From the NCBI GenBank assembly GCA_028818795.1, contig JAPPND010000126.1:1-47624 (forward strand): a stretch of DNA of 47,624 nucleotides. Direction: 5' to 3'. Each line of letters starts with the position of its first letter. Positions within the stretch are counted from its first letter, which is position 1. Shown here piece after piece: positions 1 through 8,990 of the stretch. The translations under genes were made by a program, and so were the position numbers. The notes below the pieces were generated by a model that saw only the letters and a program-made list of their open reading frames with translations, was not told the origin of the DNA and did not search any database. Origin of the DNA: Gammaproteobacteria bacterium. GTDB taxonomy: Bacteria > Pseudomonadota > Gammaproteobacteria > Pseudomonadales > Azotimanducaceae.

Positions 1-212
1 ATGCCCGATTCCGCCACACCCTTCTTCGGCATCACGGAAAGCGCCGCGCGGCGCCAGGCCGCGCAGCGCGCCGCGGGGGGGAAACAGCGGCGGGTGGTTG
101 GTGTGGCGGTTGTTTTTTACCCGGAAATTGGTCAACCCCCCCCCCCGGGGAATGCGCCGAAGCGCACCTCGATGGATTATCCGCCAGATCGTCGACTCCG
201 GTTCGTCGGCCT
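1..212. other. Left-edge region, no gene supported
   Basis: I see no convincing coding sequence here. The stretch contains a run of seven G (75-81) and a run of eleven C (136-146) followed directly by four G. Homopolymers this long are rare and are prone to slippage or to consensus error in assembly. The next gene ends at 213 on the minus strand, so this is its downstream flank. An open frame crosses the region on the plus strand, but it has no recognisable motifs and runs antisense into the kinase gene. Confidence 0.5.
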
Positions 213-1178
213 TCATCGCATCCACTCCTTCGCTTCCCGTATCGCGTACTCAATCTCTTCGGTCAAGTCGGTGCCGTGTTCGGGACGGTCGGCCCGCCAG
301 CCGAAGTGCACGAGGGTCCGGATCAGGAAGAACAGCCGCAACTTGGCGACATCGGCATCGGCGAACGGACGTCGCTCCCGGTAGCCTTCGGTTAGGGCGG
401 TCTGCATGTCGTCGAACCCATCGAGGTCCCGATACCGGTAGAGCACGACCGCGAGTTCGTAGTGGTGCCAGCCGAAGCCGGAATCGTCGAAGTCGATCAG
501 GTGCAGGCCCCGTTCGCCGACCACGACGTTGTGAGGGTGTAGGTCCGCGTGAATGAGACTGAATGTCTTCGCCGAGTCATCAAGGCGCGAGAGCTCGTCG
601 GCGATTATCAGGCGTGCCTTCCCCAACACATCCCGCTGTTCGGCGTTCAACTGCGGGATGTCCCAGAACGGACCCCAGAACGCCCGGTCGCCGACGAAGC
701 CCTCCACGTCGAAGCGGTGCCGTTGAAAGCCGTTGGGCACGGTCCAGGCGGCGGACTGGTTGTGAATGGCGGCGGCGATCCGGCCGATGGCCCGGAAGTG
801 CTCCGGGAAGGTCGACGGTTCCCGGGCCATGATGCGACCCATCAACTCGCCGTCCACCCACTCGAGCACACCGACGTGGCGTTCACCCCCGTCGAAGGGC
901 AGGGCGACGTAGCCGCTGTCGTCGCGGGTGCGCACGGGCACGGGAACGTCGAGTCCGGCTTCGCGTAGCGCGGCGGTCCAAACCTGCTCGGACTCGAGTT
1001 CGGCGAGGGTGTGGTAGCCGGGCCGATGGATCCGCAACACGTACCGCTTGTCCGGTGCGTCAACGCGGAAGGAGGCGTTCTCGCTGATTCCGATCGGTTC
1101 GAGGTGGGCGCCGTCCAAGTCCCACTCGCCCAACGCCTGACCAGCAAGGGCGCGAAGCGCGGCGTTCACTTCAGCCAT
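213..1178 (-). CDS. APH-family small-molecule kinase (hydroxylysine kinase/SrkA-like)
   Basis: The 321-residue protein has the choline/aminoglycoside phosphotransferase fold. It shows an N-lobe with ENASFRV and YVLRIHRP, a catalytic loop HADLHPHN near residues 210-217, and the metal-binding LIDFDD near 228-232. Its start overlaps the stop of the upstream aminotransferase gene by 8 bp, so the two are probably translationally coupled. Known family precedent: APH-type kinases that phosphorylate hydroxylysine pair with class III PLP enzymes that act as ammonio-phospholyases on phosphohydroxylysine or phosphoethanolamine. The adjacency suggests that this kinase makes the phosphorylated substrate for its neighbour. 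The substrate is inferred, and homoserine, choline or ethanolamine are alternatives. An antibiotic-resistance role is unlikely from this context. Confidence 0.85.
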   Translation of the reverse strand: MAEVNAALRALAGQALGEWDLDGAHLEPIGISENASFRVDAPDKRYVLRIHRPGYHTLAELESEQVWTAALREAGLDVPVPVRTRDDSGYVALPFDGGERHVGVLEWVDGELMGRIMAREPSTFPEHFRAIGRIAAAIHNQSAAWTVPNGFQRHRFDVEGFVGDRAFWGPFWDIPQLNAEQRDVLGKARLIIADELSRLDDSAKTFSLIHADLHPHNVVVGERGLHLIDFDDSGFGWHHYELAVVLYRYRDLDGFDDMQTALTEGYRERRPFADADVAKLRLFFLIRTLVHFGWRADRPEHGTDLTEEIEYAIREAKEWMR

Positions 1179-2442
1179 GGAGTTCTTGCATGGTCTCCGA
1201 GAGCGCGTTCGCGAAGGTGTCGGCGTTGTCCTTTGAGAACACGAGCGGCGGACGGAGCTTCAGGACGTTGCCGAGGGAACCGGCGCTGCCCGCGAGTATT
1301 CCCTTCTCCTTGAGACGGTTGACGACCGCTGCGACCCCGGCGCGGTCCGGCTCCTTCGAGGCCCGGTCTTCGACCCAGTCCACGGCGAGAGCGAGCCCGT
1401 GGCCGCGGACATCGCCCATGCACTCGTAGTCCGCGTGCAATTCGACGAGCGCCCGCCGCAGGTGCGCGCCCGCTTCCACGACGTTGTCGAGGAGCCGGCG
1501 CCCCTCCAGTTCGTCGAGCACCGCCATCCCCACTGCGGCTTGCAGGGGCGAGGACGCAAAGGTGTTGAAGTAGCCCGTCTTCTCGCGGAAGGCGTCGACG
1601 AGTTCGGGACCGGCGACGACCCCGGCCAGTGGGAGTCCGGCGCCCATGGGTTTGCCCATCGTCACGATGTCCGGCACGAAACCGGTCGTCTCGTAGCCCC
1701 ACCAGTTGCCGCTGCGGCAGAAACCGGCCTGCACCTCGTCGGCGATGAACACGCCGCCGGCGTCGTGCACGATCTTGGCCGCGCCGGCCATGAACCCGGC
1801 GGGGATGTCGGGGATTCCTTCGTTGAAGAGCAGCGAGCAAAGGAACATGCCGGCGAACGGGATGTCGTGGTTGGCGAAGTCCGCAATCGCGCTTCGCACC
1901 TGATCGAGATACAGTTCGGTGAGTTGAGATTCGGAGGCCGACTCGTCCAGTGGACGGTAGCGCTGCGGGTAGGGGATCGCCCGAATCTCCGGGCTGTCTG
2001 CCCCGCCGCGCCGCGAAAGCCGTCGCACCTCCGTGCTGTTGCCGTGGTACCCGGCATCCGAACAGATGATGCCTCTTCCCCCGGTAGCCGCCCGGGCCAT
2101 GAGGAGGGCGATTTCGCTCGCTTCGGTCCCCGTGCAGCAGAACACGGCCCGGGTGAGCGAATCCGCGTGCAGACCGGTCAAGCGCTCGGCATAGTCCAGG
2201 ATGCCTTCGTGCAGATAGCGGCTATGTACATTCAAGGTGCCCGCCTGGGTCTGCATCGCGGCAACGACCCGCGGGTTCGCGTGCCCGACGCAGGGCACGT
2301 TGTTGTACATGTCCAGGTACCGTTGCCCGGATGCGTCGGTGAGCCAGACGCCTTCGCCGCGGACGATGTGCACGGGCTCGGCATAGAAGAGCGGCATCCG
2401 ATGGCCGAGCAGACGCTCGCGGCGTTGGAGGAGAGAGTTCAT
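1171..2442 (-). CDS. Class III PLP aminotransferase-fold enzyme, probable phosphoamine phospho-lyase
   Basis: This is a 423-residue fold-type I PLP enzyme. Visible marks are CTGTEASE near 103-110, YHGNST near 132, ADEVQAGF near 234-241 (Asp that pairs with the pyridine nitrogen), and the PLP lysine in TMGKPMGAG near residue 264, followed by YFNTFASSP near 291. The DIVTMGKP...YFNTF pattern resembles AGXT2L-type enzymes (ethanolamine-phosphate and phosphohydroxylysine phospho-lyases) more than plain transaminases. The start at 2442 (MNSLLQRRERLLG) is chosen because the upstream in-frame start at 2520 would overlap the divergent dioxygenase gene. It is co-directional and overlapping with the kinase gene. 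Lyase rather than transaminase activity is inference from similarity and context. Confidence 0.85.
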   Translation of the reverse strand: MNSLLQRRERLLGHRMPLFYAEPVHIVRGEGVWLTDASGQRYLDMYNNVPCVGHANPRVVAAMQTQAGTLNVHSRYLHEGILDYAERLTGLHADSLTRAVFCCTGTEASEIALLMARAATGGRGIICSDAGYHGNSTEVRRLSRRGGADSPEIRAIPYPQRYRPLDESASESQLTELYLDQVRSAIADFANHDIPFAGMFLCSLLFNEGIPDIPAGFMAGAAKIVHDAGGVFIADEVQAGFCRSGNWWGYETTGFVPDIVTMGKPMGAGLPLAGVVAGPELVDAFREKTGYFNTFASSPLQAAVGMAVLDELEGRRLLDNVVEAGAHLRRALVELHADYECMGDVRGHGLALAVDWVEDRASKEPDRAGVAAVVNRLKEKGILAGSAGSLGNVLKLRPPLVFSKDNADTFANALSETMQELHG

Positions 2443-2518
2443 CGTCGAGGTCCTATCGAAGACGTGGTGCGTTAGCGCGGCGGACGTTGGGTATATTACA
2501 GGGGCTGGAGGAGAAGCC

Positions 2519-3667
2519 ATGGCGGAACAGTTTGCGGAGCGGGTCGTTAGATTCGAACGTCCGGACCGCTTTTATTCGCTGCTCATCGGCCCGGATGGGA
2601 AGTTGCTCGGCGTCGATGACGGCGGCGAGACCGCAAGTTTCGCTGCTGCGGACGACCAAGTCGTTTGGCAACGGCGGGACGGGAAAGTGCATCACGCCGT
2701 GACGGGTCGAACACTCCCGGTCGCCGATGATCGAGTCGAGGCCAACGGCGAAATCTACGCCGTTGCACATGGCCCGGAGAAACTTCCGTCGGAATACCTC
2801 AGGGTGTTCGAGGCCAACGGCTGGGTTTGCCTCAACTGCGTCCTTTCGGACGAAATCGTCGACGGTCTGCGCAGGGTGGCGTGCACCGACCAGTACGCCG
2901 GTCTTGATCCCGATCGAAAGCGGGCCGCGATCAGCCAACACGTCGCCGTGGCGCAGACCGCCGCCGAACCCGTCTCGCTGTGGCTGATCCGCCAATACAT
3001 GGGGACGGAGGACATCTCGATGGCCCATTCGCCGGGGATGGCCGTCCTGACCAAGGACGACGGCAAACGCCCGGTGCAGGGCTGGCACTCCGACTATCCC
3101 TACCACTGGGGCGTTCCGGCACCGGGGCAGGTGCCGGTGCAGCCGGGCGCTTCGCGTCTCGGCGTGCAACGCAACGTCTGCGTGTCCGACTTCACCAAGG
3201 TTCGCGGTGCAACGGCGTTCAAGCTGGGATCCCACGCCCGAAACGAGGGTCCGCCGGACGACTGGGGCACCGCCGCCCGCTACGCCTCCCGCAGCTACCG
3301 TGCCGAGCACGGCCTGCCCTACAACGGGCCCGATGCGGACATCGTCGAGGCGCCCGGCGGCAGCATCATTCTCTACGACTCCCGCACCTGGCATCGCGCC
3401 GGCGTCAATCGCACCGACAGCAAGCGTGCGGCGATGCTGCAGGCCATGGTGCCTATGTACGTGATTCCCAAGGTCGACATGAGTGCGGCCTACAAGCAGT
3501 TCGCGGCCAGCCAGGTCTACGAGGACATCACGGAGCGCGAACGCGCCGAACTGGAAGCGCTCCTGGTTCGGCGCCTGCCCGGTCCGCCGCTGCACGGCGC
3601 ACTGGGTACCGATCCGGAGTTGGTAGCATTGGTCCGGAAGGAAGACGGCGGACGGACGGGTTATTGA
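2519..3667 (+). CDS. PhyH-family Fe(II)/2-oxoglutarate dioxygenase
   Basis: This 382-residue protein carries a phytanoyl-CoA dioxygenase domain in its C-terminal three quarters. The iron ligands fit HSD (His190, Asp192) and a distal His292 in SRTWHRAGVNRT, with Arg298 as the likely 2-oxoglutarate anchor. The first ~85 residues are an extra N-terminal extension rich in GPDGKLLG-like turns that I cannot assign. A strong ribosome binding site (GGAGGAG, 2507-2513) precedes ATG 2519. The gene is divergent from the aminotransferase with a 76-bp gap, so the two may share regulation. The substrate is unknown. It may hydroxylate a metabolite that feeds the kinase/lyase pair, but this is only suggested by position. 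Confidence 0.85.
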   Translation: MAEQFAERVVRFERPDRFYSLLIGPDGKLLGVDDGGETASFAAADDQVVWQRRDGKVHHAVTGRTLPVADDRVEANGEIYAVAHGPEKLPSEYLRVFEANGWVCLNCVLSDEIVDGLRRVACTDQYAGLDPDRKRAAISQHVAVAQTAAEPVSLWLIRQYMGTEDISMAHSPGMAVLTKDDGKRPVQGWHSDYPYHWGVPAPGQVPVQPGASRLGVQRNVCVSDFTKVRGATAFKLGSHARNEGPPDDWGTAARYASRSYRAEHGLPYNGPDADIVEAPGGSIILYDSRTWHRAGVNRTDSKRAAMLQAMVPMYVIPKVDMSAAYKQFAASQVYEDITERERAELEALLVRRLPGPPLHGALGTDPELVALVRKEDGGRTGY

Positions 3668-3692
3668 CTCGACCGACCGCAGGTACGGACGT

Positions 3693-3835
3693 GTAGGGGA
3701 TGGGCCCAAGAGGCTGCGCAGCGGCAACGGCGCGCAAGCGCCGTTGATGGGCGCGGACTCCTGGGGCGGCGTTGTCCCGTCCCGTTGTTCGGGAAACCGG
3801 CATACCTGCCGGACGACCACAAGGGTCGCCCCTAC
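3693..3835. repeat. Modular palindromic repeat, copy 1 (convergent intergenic)
   Basis: The element starts GTAGGGG at 3693 and ends CCCCTAC at 3835. It lies between the convergent dioxygenase and rpoN genes. The right end carries the stem GACC-ACAAG-GGTC (about 3815-3828). Internal GTCCCGTCCCG is a degenerate part of the second stem type found in other copies. It probably works as a bidirectional terminator for its two neighbours. Confidence 0.7.
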
Positions 3836-3866
3836 GGAGTTCGTTCAATGCGAGGCCGGCGAATGT

Positions 3867-5396
3867 CTACACCAACCGACGGCGCTCGTTGGACGGCGGA
3901 ATCGCCATGGACTCGCGGTACTTGGCCACGGTGCGGCGAGCAACCCGGATGTCTCGCTCCTTCAGAACCTCGGCGATCTTGCTGTCGGAGAGGGGCTTCC
4001 TGGGGTTCTCCTGGGACGTGAGTTTGCGGATCAGCGCCCGGATAGCGGTGCTCGACACCTCGCCGCCGTTCACGGTGCCGACGTGGCTCGAGAAGAAGTA
4101 CTTGAGCTCGAAGATGCCCCGGGGCGTTTCCATGTACTTGCGGGTGGTGACCCGGGACACGGTGGACTCGTGGCGATCCACCACAGCCGCGATGTCGACG
4201 AGCACGAGCGGTTGCATGGCTTCTTCGCCGCGTTCGAGGAACCCGACCTGCCGGTCGACGATGGCGCCGGCAACCTTGAGGAGCGTCTCGTTGCGGTACT
4301 CGAGGTTCTTCAGGAACCACTTGGCATCTTGCAGGTTGTCCTTCAGGTACTGGTTGGCGGCGCTCGGGTCGCCACGACGGATCATGCTGGCGTAGCCGTC
4401 GTTGATGCGCACCCGGGGCACCGATTCCCGGTTCAACTCCACGCTCCAGCGGCCGTTGCGCTTGGCCACAAGTACATCCGGTTCGATGTACTCGATGCCG
4501 CCGCTGCCGATGCTGCCGCCGGGGCGGGGATTGAGGGAACGTATGAGCGTCATGACCTCGACGAGGTCGCGTTCGGCGAGCCGGACCTTGCGGGAAAGGC
4601 CGACGAAATCCCGGTTGGCGAGCAACGCGAAGTGGTCTCGGACGAGATCGATGGCCTCGGTTCGAAACGCCGTGTCCGGGGGAAGTTGGTCTAGCTGGAG
4701 CAGAAGGCACTCGCGCAGATCGCGGGCGGCGACGCCGGGAGGGTCGAACGTCTGCACGAGCTTGATCACCGCCTCCATCTCGTCGACCCCGTAGGCGATG
4801 TCCATGGTGTCGACCAGCTCGGTCGCCGACGCGGCGAGCATGCCGTCGTCGTCGATGTTGCCGATGACCACGTGGGCGGCGGCGGCGTCCCGTTCGGACA
4901 ACGGCGCCAGGTTCAGTTGCCAGCGCAGGTGGTCGAGGAGGGTGTCCTCGGCACTGTTGCGCTCCTCGAAACCGTTGTGCTCTTCCGGGCTGGGCGCGGA
5001 AGCCGCGGTGGGCGGAGGTTGGTAGACGTCGTCCCAGGTGACATCGACGGGCAGATCCTCGGGAATCTCCTCGATGGATCCCGGCGTCTCGGCGGCCTCG
5101 GTCGCGAATGCCGGATCCTCCGCGTTGTCGGAGTCGTCGGTATCGCCGTCCGCCGAGAGCTGTTCCTCGTCCAGGACGTCCTCGCCGATACTGTCGTCGA
5201 ACGGATCCTCCCCGGTGTCAGACGCCAGGTCGTCGTCGGACTCCTCGACCAGGTCCAGCATGGGATTCGCCTCGATGGTCTGCCGGACCTCGGTCTTGAG
5301 TTCCAAGACGGAGAGTTGCATCAGGCGGATGGCCTGCTGCAATTGCGGCGTCATCGCCAGTTGCTGGCCCATGCGCAGGGCAAGCGTCTGCTTCAT
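3867..5396 (-). CDS. rpoN: RNA polymerase sigma-54 factor RpoN
   Basis: The protein has the three sigma-54 regions in order. An N-terminal Gln/Leu-rich activator-interacting region opens [21 protein letters not shown]. An acidic linker rich in Asp/Glu follows (about residues 50-120), then the core-binding domain and the C-terminal DNA-binding domain ending in the RpoN box ARRTVAKYRE, which contacts the -24 element. Length (509 residues) is normal. The ATG at 5396 overlaps the lptB stop (TGATG), indicating coupling. A GTG one codon upstream is an alternative start. In many gammaproteobacteria hpf, ptsN and rapZ follow rpoN, but here a repeat and a convergent dioxygenase gene follow instead. 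Confidence 0.97.
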   Translation of the reverse strand: MKQTLALRMGQQLAMTPQLQQAIRLMQLSVLELKTEVRQTIEANPMLDLVEESDDDLASDTGEDPFDDSIGEDVLDEEQLSADGDTDDSDNAEDPAFATEAAETPGSIEEIPEDLPVDVTWDDVYQPPPTAASAPSPEEHNGFEERNSAEDTLLDHLRWQLNLAPLSERDAAAAHVVIGNIDDDGMLAASATELVDTMDIAYGVDEMEAVIKLVQTFDPPGVAARDLRECLLLQLDQLPPDTAFRTEAIDLVRDHFALLANRDFVGLSRKVRLAERDLVEVMTLIRSLNPRPGGSIGSGGIEYIEPDVLVAKRNGRWSVELNRESVPRVRINDGYASMIRRGDPSAANQYLKDNLQDAKWFLKNLEYRNETLLKVAGAIVDRQVGFLERGEEAMQPLVLVDIAAVVDRHESTVSRVTTRKYMETPRGIFELKYFFSSHVGTVNGGEVSSTAIRALIRKLTSQENPRKPLSDSKIAEVLKERDIRVARRTVAKYRESMAIPPSNERRRLV

Positions 5397-6145
5397 CACA
5401 GTTCGAACATCTCGCCGAGATAGACTCGTCGTACCGTCTCGTTGGATAGTATGGCGTCGGGCTTTCCCTCGGCAATCAGGTGGCCCTCGTTGACGATGTA
5501 GGCGCGGTCGCAGATGTCGAGGGTCTCGCGGACGTTGTGATCCGTGATCAGAACGCCGATGTTGCGCCCTGCGAGTGCGCGGATTTCCTGTTTCAGGTTG
5601 TCCACGGAGATCGGGTCGACCCCCGCGAAGGGCTCGTCGAGAAGCATGAACCGCGGTTCCCCCGCCAAGGCCCGGGCGATTTCGACCCGTCGTCGCTCCC
5701 CTCCCGACAGGCGCTCGCCCAGGTTGTCGCGGATGTCCGTGAGACGGAGGTCGCGCAGCAGTTCCGCGACCAGCGCGCGACGCGAATCCCTGTCCAGGTC
5801 GCGTCGCAGCTCGGCAACCGCCAGGATGTTCTGTTCGACGTTGAGCTTCCGAAACACGCTAGCCTCCTGGGGGAGGTAGCCGATGCCCGCCCGGGCGCGC
5901 TGGTGCATGGGTGCGCGGCTTAGGTCCTGGTCATCGATGCGTATGCTCCCCGCGTCGGCCTTGACGAGCCCCAGAATCATGTAGAACGAGGTGGTCTTGC
6001 CGGCGCCGTTCGGTCCGAGCAGACCAACCACCTCGCCGCTGTCAACAGCCAGTCCGACCCCCTCGACCACGATTCGGCCACGGTAGCGCTTCGTGAGGCC
6101 GGTCACCGTCAGGCGAGCGGCGGGCTCATTCGCTTCGGATGCCAT
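5396..6145 (-). CDS. lptB: LPS export ABC transporter ATP-binding protein LptB
   Basis: LptB is the cytoplasmic ATPase that drives LPS extraction by the LptB2FGC complex. The sequence shows Walker [10 protein letters not shown], a Q-loop around [10 protein letters not shown], the signature [15 protein letters not shown], Walker [14 protein letters not shown] and a switch histidine in [23 protein letters not shown] is typical of LptB and separates it from amino-acid transporter ATPases. Its ATG at 6145 lies 2 nt after the lptA stop. An in-frame TTG at 6151 is a weaker candidate. It is the fourth gene of kdsC-lptC-lptA-lptB-rpoN. Confidence 0.96.
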   Translation of the reverse strand: MASEANEPAARLTVTGLTKRYRGRIVVEGVGLAVDSGEVVGLLGPNGAGKTTSFYMILGLVKADAGSIRIDDQDLSRAPMHQRARAGIGYLPQEASVFRKLNVEQNILAVAELRRDLDRDSRRALVAELLRDLRLTDIRDNLGERLSGGERRRVEIARALAGEPRFMLLDEPFAGVDPISVDNLKQEIRALAGRNIGVLITDHNVRETLDICDRAYIVNEGHLIAEGKPDAILSNETVRRVYLGEMFEL

Positions 6146-6147
6146 CG

Positions 6148-6705
6148 TCAATCGGGGGTCTTTCGGGGATCGATGTACCGGCAGCCGTCCCGGCAGTCGA
6201 CCGCATTCTCCTTCATGTCCCAGATGATGGTGCCGCCGGCGTACTCGGTCTCGCCCTTGGACAGGAACGCGTCGCCGGTCAGCTTGATCCGCTCCTCGGC
6301 GATGCCGTAGTCGACCGTCTGCGCATGGGCGCGGGCGAGCGGCTCGCCGGGGTTGATCCGTTGCTGGAACCGCACCGGCGCTCCTTCCGCGCCCGTCGCG
6401 ACGACGCGGTCGAGCTTGCCGTCACGCTTGGTAGCCCTCACCTGCGCCGCTTCCACACGCAACGTGCCCTGCCGAAGGCGCACGTTGCCCGACAGCTCGA
6501 GGGTGCCGTTGGGGTCGTCGTCGTATGTGCCGCTATCCGCGTCGATCGACAACGGCTGCTCGGCGTCCTCCGGCAGCGCCAGCACCGGTGCGCCTACCAG
6601 CGCTGGTGCGCAGACCAGCGCGACCGCCAGGGCGGTCGCCGACCAGCCGAGCCCCTCGGATCGGGTCTCAGCGCAGCGTGGCGGTCTGCTGGTGCGGTTG
6701 AACAA
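6148..6705 (-). CDS. lptA: Periplasmic LPS transport protein LptA
   Basis: LptA forms the beta-jellyroll bridge that carries LPS across the periplasm. The 185-residue product has a signal segment ([19 protein letters not shown]) and then the OstA-like domain. The domain shows characteristic repeats, [36 protein letters not shown] and [13 protein letters not shown]. No ATG suits the 5' end. The likely start is TTG at 6705, which lies inside lptC and gives a 38-nt overlap. A later internal start would shorten or remove the export signal. Neighbours lptC upstream and lptB downstream confirm the role. Confidence 0.92.
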   Translation of the reverse strand: MFNRTSRPPRCAETRSEGLGWSATALAVALVCAPALVGAPVLALPEDAEQPLSIDADSGTYDDDPNGTLELSGNVRLRQGTLRVEAAQVRATKRDGKLDRVVATGAEGAPVRFQQRINPGEPLARAHAQTVDYGIAEERIKLTGDAFLSKGETEYAGGTIIWDMKENAVDCRDGCRYIDPRKTPD

Positions 6706-7309
6706 CGATGGCTACCCGCTGGTCGGCCGAGGAAAAAAGCGCCAGGCGTCCGCTCGCCAGGTCGACTTCGAAACCGGCAACGCGAGCGCTGACCGTTTCG
6801 GTTTCGATCATAGCAGTTTGCTCCGATTTGGCCTGCCGCCGGCCCGGAAACACCGTCAGGGTCTCGGTACGTATGCGAGTGAAAGCACCGCCGCCGCGAT
6901 CCTGCGCCAGGGAAACGTCGCGTGTAAGCGCGATCTGCTCTTCGAGCTTGCCGGAGGGACCGGGAGCGGTGCGTACTTCGCCGTTGCGCGACGCCACGTG
7001 CCAGACCGACCGGTTCTCGTCGTGCAACTCGAGAACAGGCGCCTGCAACGTGGATCTGCCCGCGTCGTCGAAATGGCTGATCAATTCGGCACGCAGCCGG
7101 TAGTTCAGTGCACCGTCGTCTCGGTACTGTGTGATGGTGCCTCTCTCGAGTAGGGCATCCGGCTCGTCCGCCAGTTCGGGCGGCAGGGTCGGCAGGTCCT
7201 CTTCGCTTGGACCCAAGACCATCGAGATGCCCGCGAAACCGGCAATGACGACAACCACGACACCCCACCTGACGAGGGTCCTGGGCGGGGCCGATGGGGC
7301 TTCTGCCAT
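6668..7309 (-). CDS. lptC: LPS export inner-membrane protein LptC
   Basis: This 213-residue bitopic protein has one N-terminal transmembrane helix (LVRWGVVVVVIAGFAGISMVL, near residues 12-32) followed by a periplasmic LptC domain. The domain contains ITQYRDDGALNYRLRAELISHF and LTRDVSLAQD-type strands. LptC hands LPS from LptB2FG to LptA. The length is close to that of the family (about 190 residues). Its 3' end overlaps the start of lptA, and the gap after kdsC is 6 nt, consistent with one transcript. Confidence 0.93.
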   Translation of the reverse strand: MAEAPSAPPRTLVRWGVVVVVIAGFAGISMVLGPSEEDLPTLPPELADEPDALLERGTITQYRDDGALNYRLRAELISHFDDAGRSTLQAPVLELHDENRSVWHVASRNGEVRTAPGPSGKLEEQIALTRDVSLAQDRGGGAFTRIRTETLTVFPGRRQAKSEQTAMIETETVSARVAGFEVDLASGRLALFSSADQRVAIVVQPHQQTATLR

Positions 7310-7315
7310 GTGCCC

Positions 7316-7840
7316 TCAGGTCGATTGGGCGGCAATCACCAGGTCGCAGATCTCCCGCACGGCACCGAAGCCGCCGGGGTTCGAGGTCACGTAGCCGGCC
7401 CGGCGGATGACCTCGGGATGCGCGTTCGGCACGCCGACGGACACGCCCACGTGGCCGAACACCGCGAGGTCGGCGAGATCGTCACCGACATAGGCCATTC
7501 CGTCGAGGGCCACGCCGCTTCGGGCCGCCAACTCCTCGAGCGTTGCCAGCTTGTCCGCCACGCCGGCATAGAGATAGCGGACGCCGAGTTCGGAGGCGCG
7601 CCGGGCAACGGCTTCGGATGTTCTGCCGGTCACGATGGCGATGGGTACGCCGAATGCCATGAGTCGTTTCATCGCGCTGCCGTCCTGCGCGTGGAACGCC
7701 TTGAACTCCCCGTTGTCCGGTCCGTAGTAAAGGCGGCCATCGGTCAGCACCCCGTCGACGTCGAGTCCAAGCAGGCGCACGTTCCGGAGCCGACGGAGAA
7801 TCTCGTCCGGGACGGCGGGATCGGCAACGCCACGGTCCAT
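7316..7840 (-). CDS. kdsC: 3-deoxy-D-manno-octulosonate 8-phosphate phosphatase KdsC
   Basis: KdsC releases phosphate from Kdo-8-phosphate to make Kdo for LPS inner core. It is a HAD phosphatase of the C0 class without a cap. Visible motifs are DVDGVLTDG (motif I, both Asp), IVTGRTS (motif II), DKLATLEEL with the motif III Lys, and YVGDDLADL (motif IV). The length, 174 residues, is typical. The start ATG 7840 (MDRGVADP) is 2 nt downstream of the yrbG stop. The arabinose-5-phosphate isomerase gene kdsD usually sits between yrbG and kdsC and is absent here. Confidence 0.96.
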   Translation of the reverse strand: MDRGVADPAVPDEILRRLRNVRLLGLDVDGVLTDGRLYYGPDNGEFKAFHAQDGSAMKRLMAFGVPIAIVTGRTSEAVARRASELGVRYLYAGVADKLATLEELAARSGVALDGMAYVGDDLADLAVFGHVGVSVGVPNAHPEVIRRAGYVTSNPGGFGAVREICDLVIAAQST

Positions 7841-7842
7841 CG

Positions 7843-8841
7843 TCACCCCTGGTGGTAGAGGATGAACGTATAGCCGATCCACGCGGCGAGCAATACGAGA
7901 CCCTCGAACCGGGTGATCACCTTGCGCGACCCGATGGCGAAGGCGAGCAGGACCAGGAGTGCCGTCAGCGCGAACATCATGCCGTAGTCCCGCCACAGCA
8001 CTTCCACTCCGATCCGCTGCGGATCGAGCAGCGCGGGGATCGCGAGAACCGCGAGGATATTCAGGATGTTCGAGCCGACCACGTTGCCGATGGCCAGTTC
8101 GGGATGGCCCTGGCGAGCGGCTGCCACGGTCACCGACAGCTCCGGCAGACTCGTGCCGACCGCGACGATGGTCAAGCCGATGACCAAAGGGCTGACCCTG
8201 AACTCCACCGCCACGGCTTCGGCGGCCTCCACCAGGACGTGTGCCGAGGCGAGCAGGACGATCAGACCGACGACGAACCACGCCAGGGACTTGAGCGAAC
8301 TCATGTCGGGGAGTTCGGCGAGTTCTGCGTCGAGGTCCTCGGGCGTCGCTCGGTTCTTGCGGGCCAAGAGGAAGAGGATGACGGCTAGCCCGGCAAGCAG
8401 CGCCAGTCCGTCCAGCACACCGAGGTAGTGATCCTCGCCGGCGCCCGTGAACAGACAGACGAACGTCAGTAGCGTGGCGCCGATCAGCCAAGGCATTTCG
8501 TGCTTCAAAGTGTTGTCGGCAAACGGCAGCGGGCTGACCAGCGCGGTGATGCCAAGTACTAGGCCCATGTTGGCGATGTTGGAACCGATGGCATTGCCGA
8601 TCGCGATCTGGCCCAGATCCTTGAGGCTCGATTGGATACCGACCATGATCTCCGGCGCCGATGTGCCGACCGCGATCGCGGTCAGGCCGATGACGATCTT
8701 CGATACCCCGAGGTTCTTCGCCGCGGCGGCGGAGGCATTGACGAAGCGGTCGGCGCTCCAGCCGAGGGCGATGAACCCGACGATGAGTGTCAGGAACGGA
8801 TACTCCGCAATGAGGCTATGTAGGGGGTCGAGTAGCCCCAT
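7843..8841 (-). CDS. yrbG: CaCA-family Na+/Ca2+ exchanger YrbG
   Basis: This is a 332-residue integral membrane protein with about ten helices in two inverted halves. Each half carries an alpha-repeat: AVGTSAPEIMVGIQS followed by IAIGNAIGSNIAN in the first, and AVGTSLPELSVTVAA followed by LAIGNVVGSNILN in the second. The two acidic residues in these repeats bind cations. YrbG-type exchangers commonly head the kdsC-lpt cluster. An acidic cytosolic loop (DLDAELAELPD) lies between the halves. The upstream 150 bp separate it from divergent ibaG and should hold promoters for both. Confidence 0.93.
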   Translation of the reverse strand: MGLLDPLHSLIAEYPFLTLIVGFIALGWSADRFVNASAAAAKNLGVSKIVIGLTAIAVGTSAPEIMVGIQSSLKDLGQIAIGNAIGSNIANMGLVLGITALVSPLPFADNTLKHEMPWLIGATLLTFVCLFTGAGEDHYLGVLDGLALLAGLAVILFLLARKNRATPEDLDAELAELPDMSSLKSLAWFVVGLIVLLASAHVLVEAAEAVAVEFRVSPLVIGLTIVAVGTSLPELSVTVAAARQGHPELAIGNVVGSNILNILAVLAIPALLDPQRIGVEVLWRDYGMMFALTALLVLLAFAIGSRKVITRFEGLVLLAAWIGYTFILYHQG

Positions 8842-8990
8842 GGGCCGTTCTAGGTCCCGTTCTCTTGAGTCCCCGTTATGTTACGCAAAGTAACACCCGC
8901 TGGTAACGGGTCCGACGCCGGCGTGGCTGACCCGTGCTGCCCGGAGCCGCCGACGGCGTGCTAAGGTGCATTCGCGTTTGCGGAGCCACC

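Noticed and set aside
213-1178. Aminoglycoside resistance gene
   Set aside because: The kinase fold is shared, but overlap with a PLP lyase gene and similarity to metabolic kinases point to amino-alcohol metabolism.
5396-8841. Long antisense open frames opposite rpoN, lptB and yrbG
   Set aside because: They are codon-bias mirrors of the real genes, have no family motifs and lie within fully conserved coding sequence.
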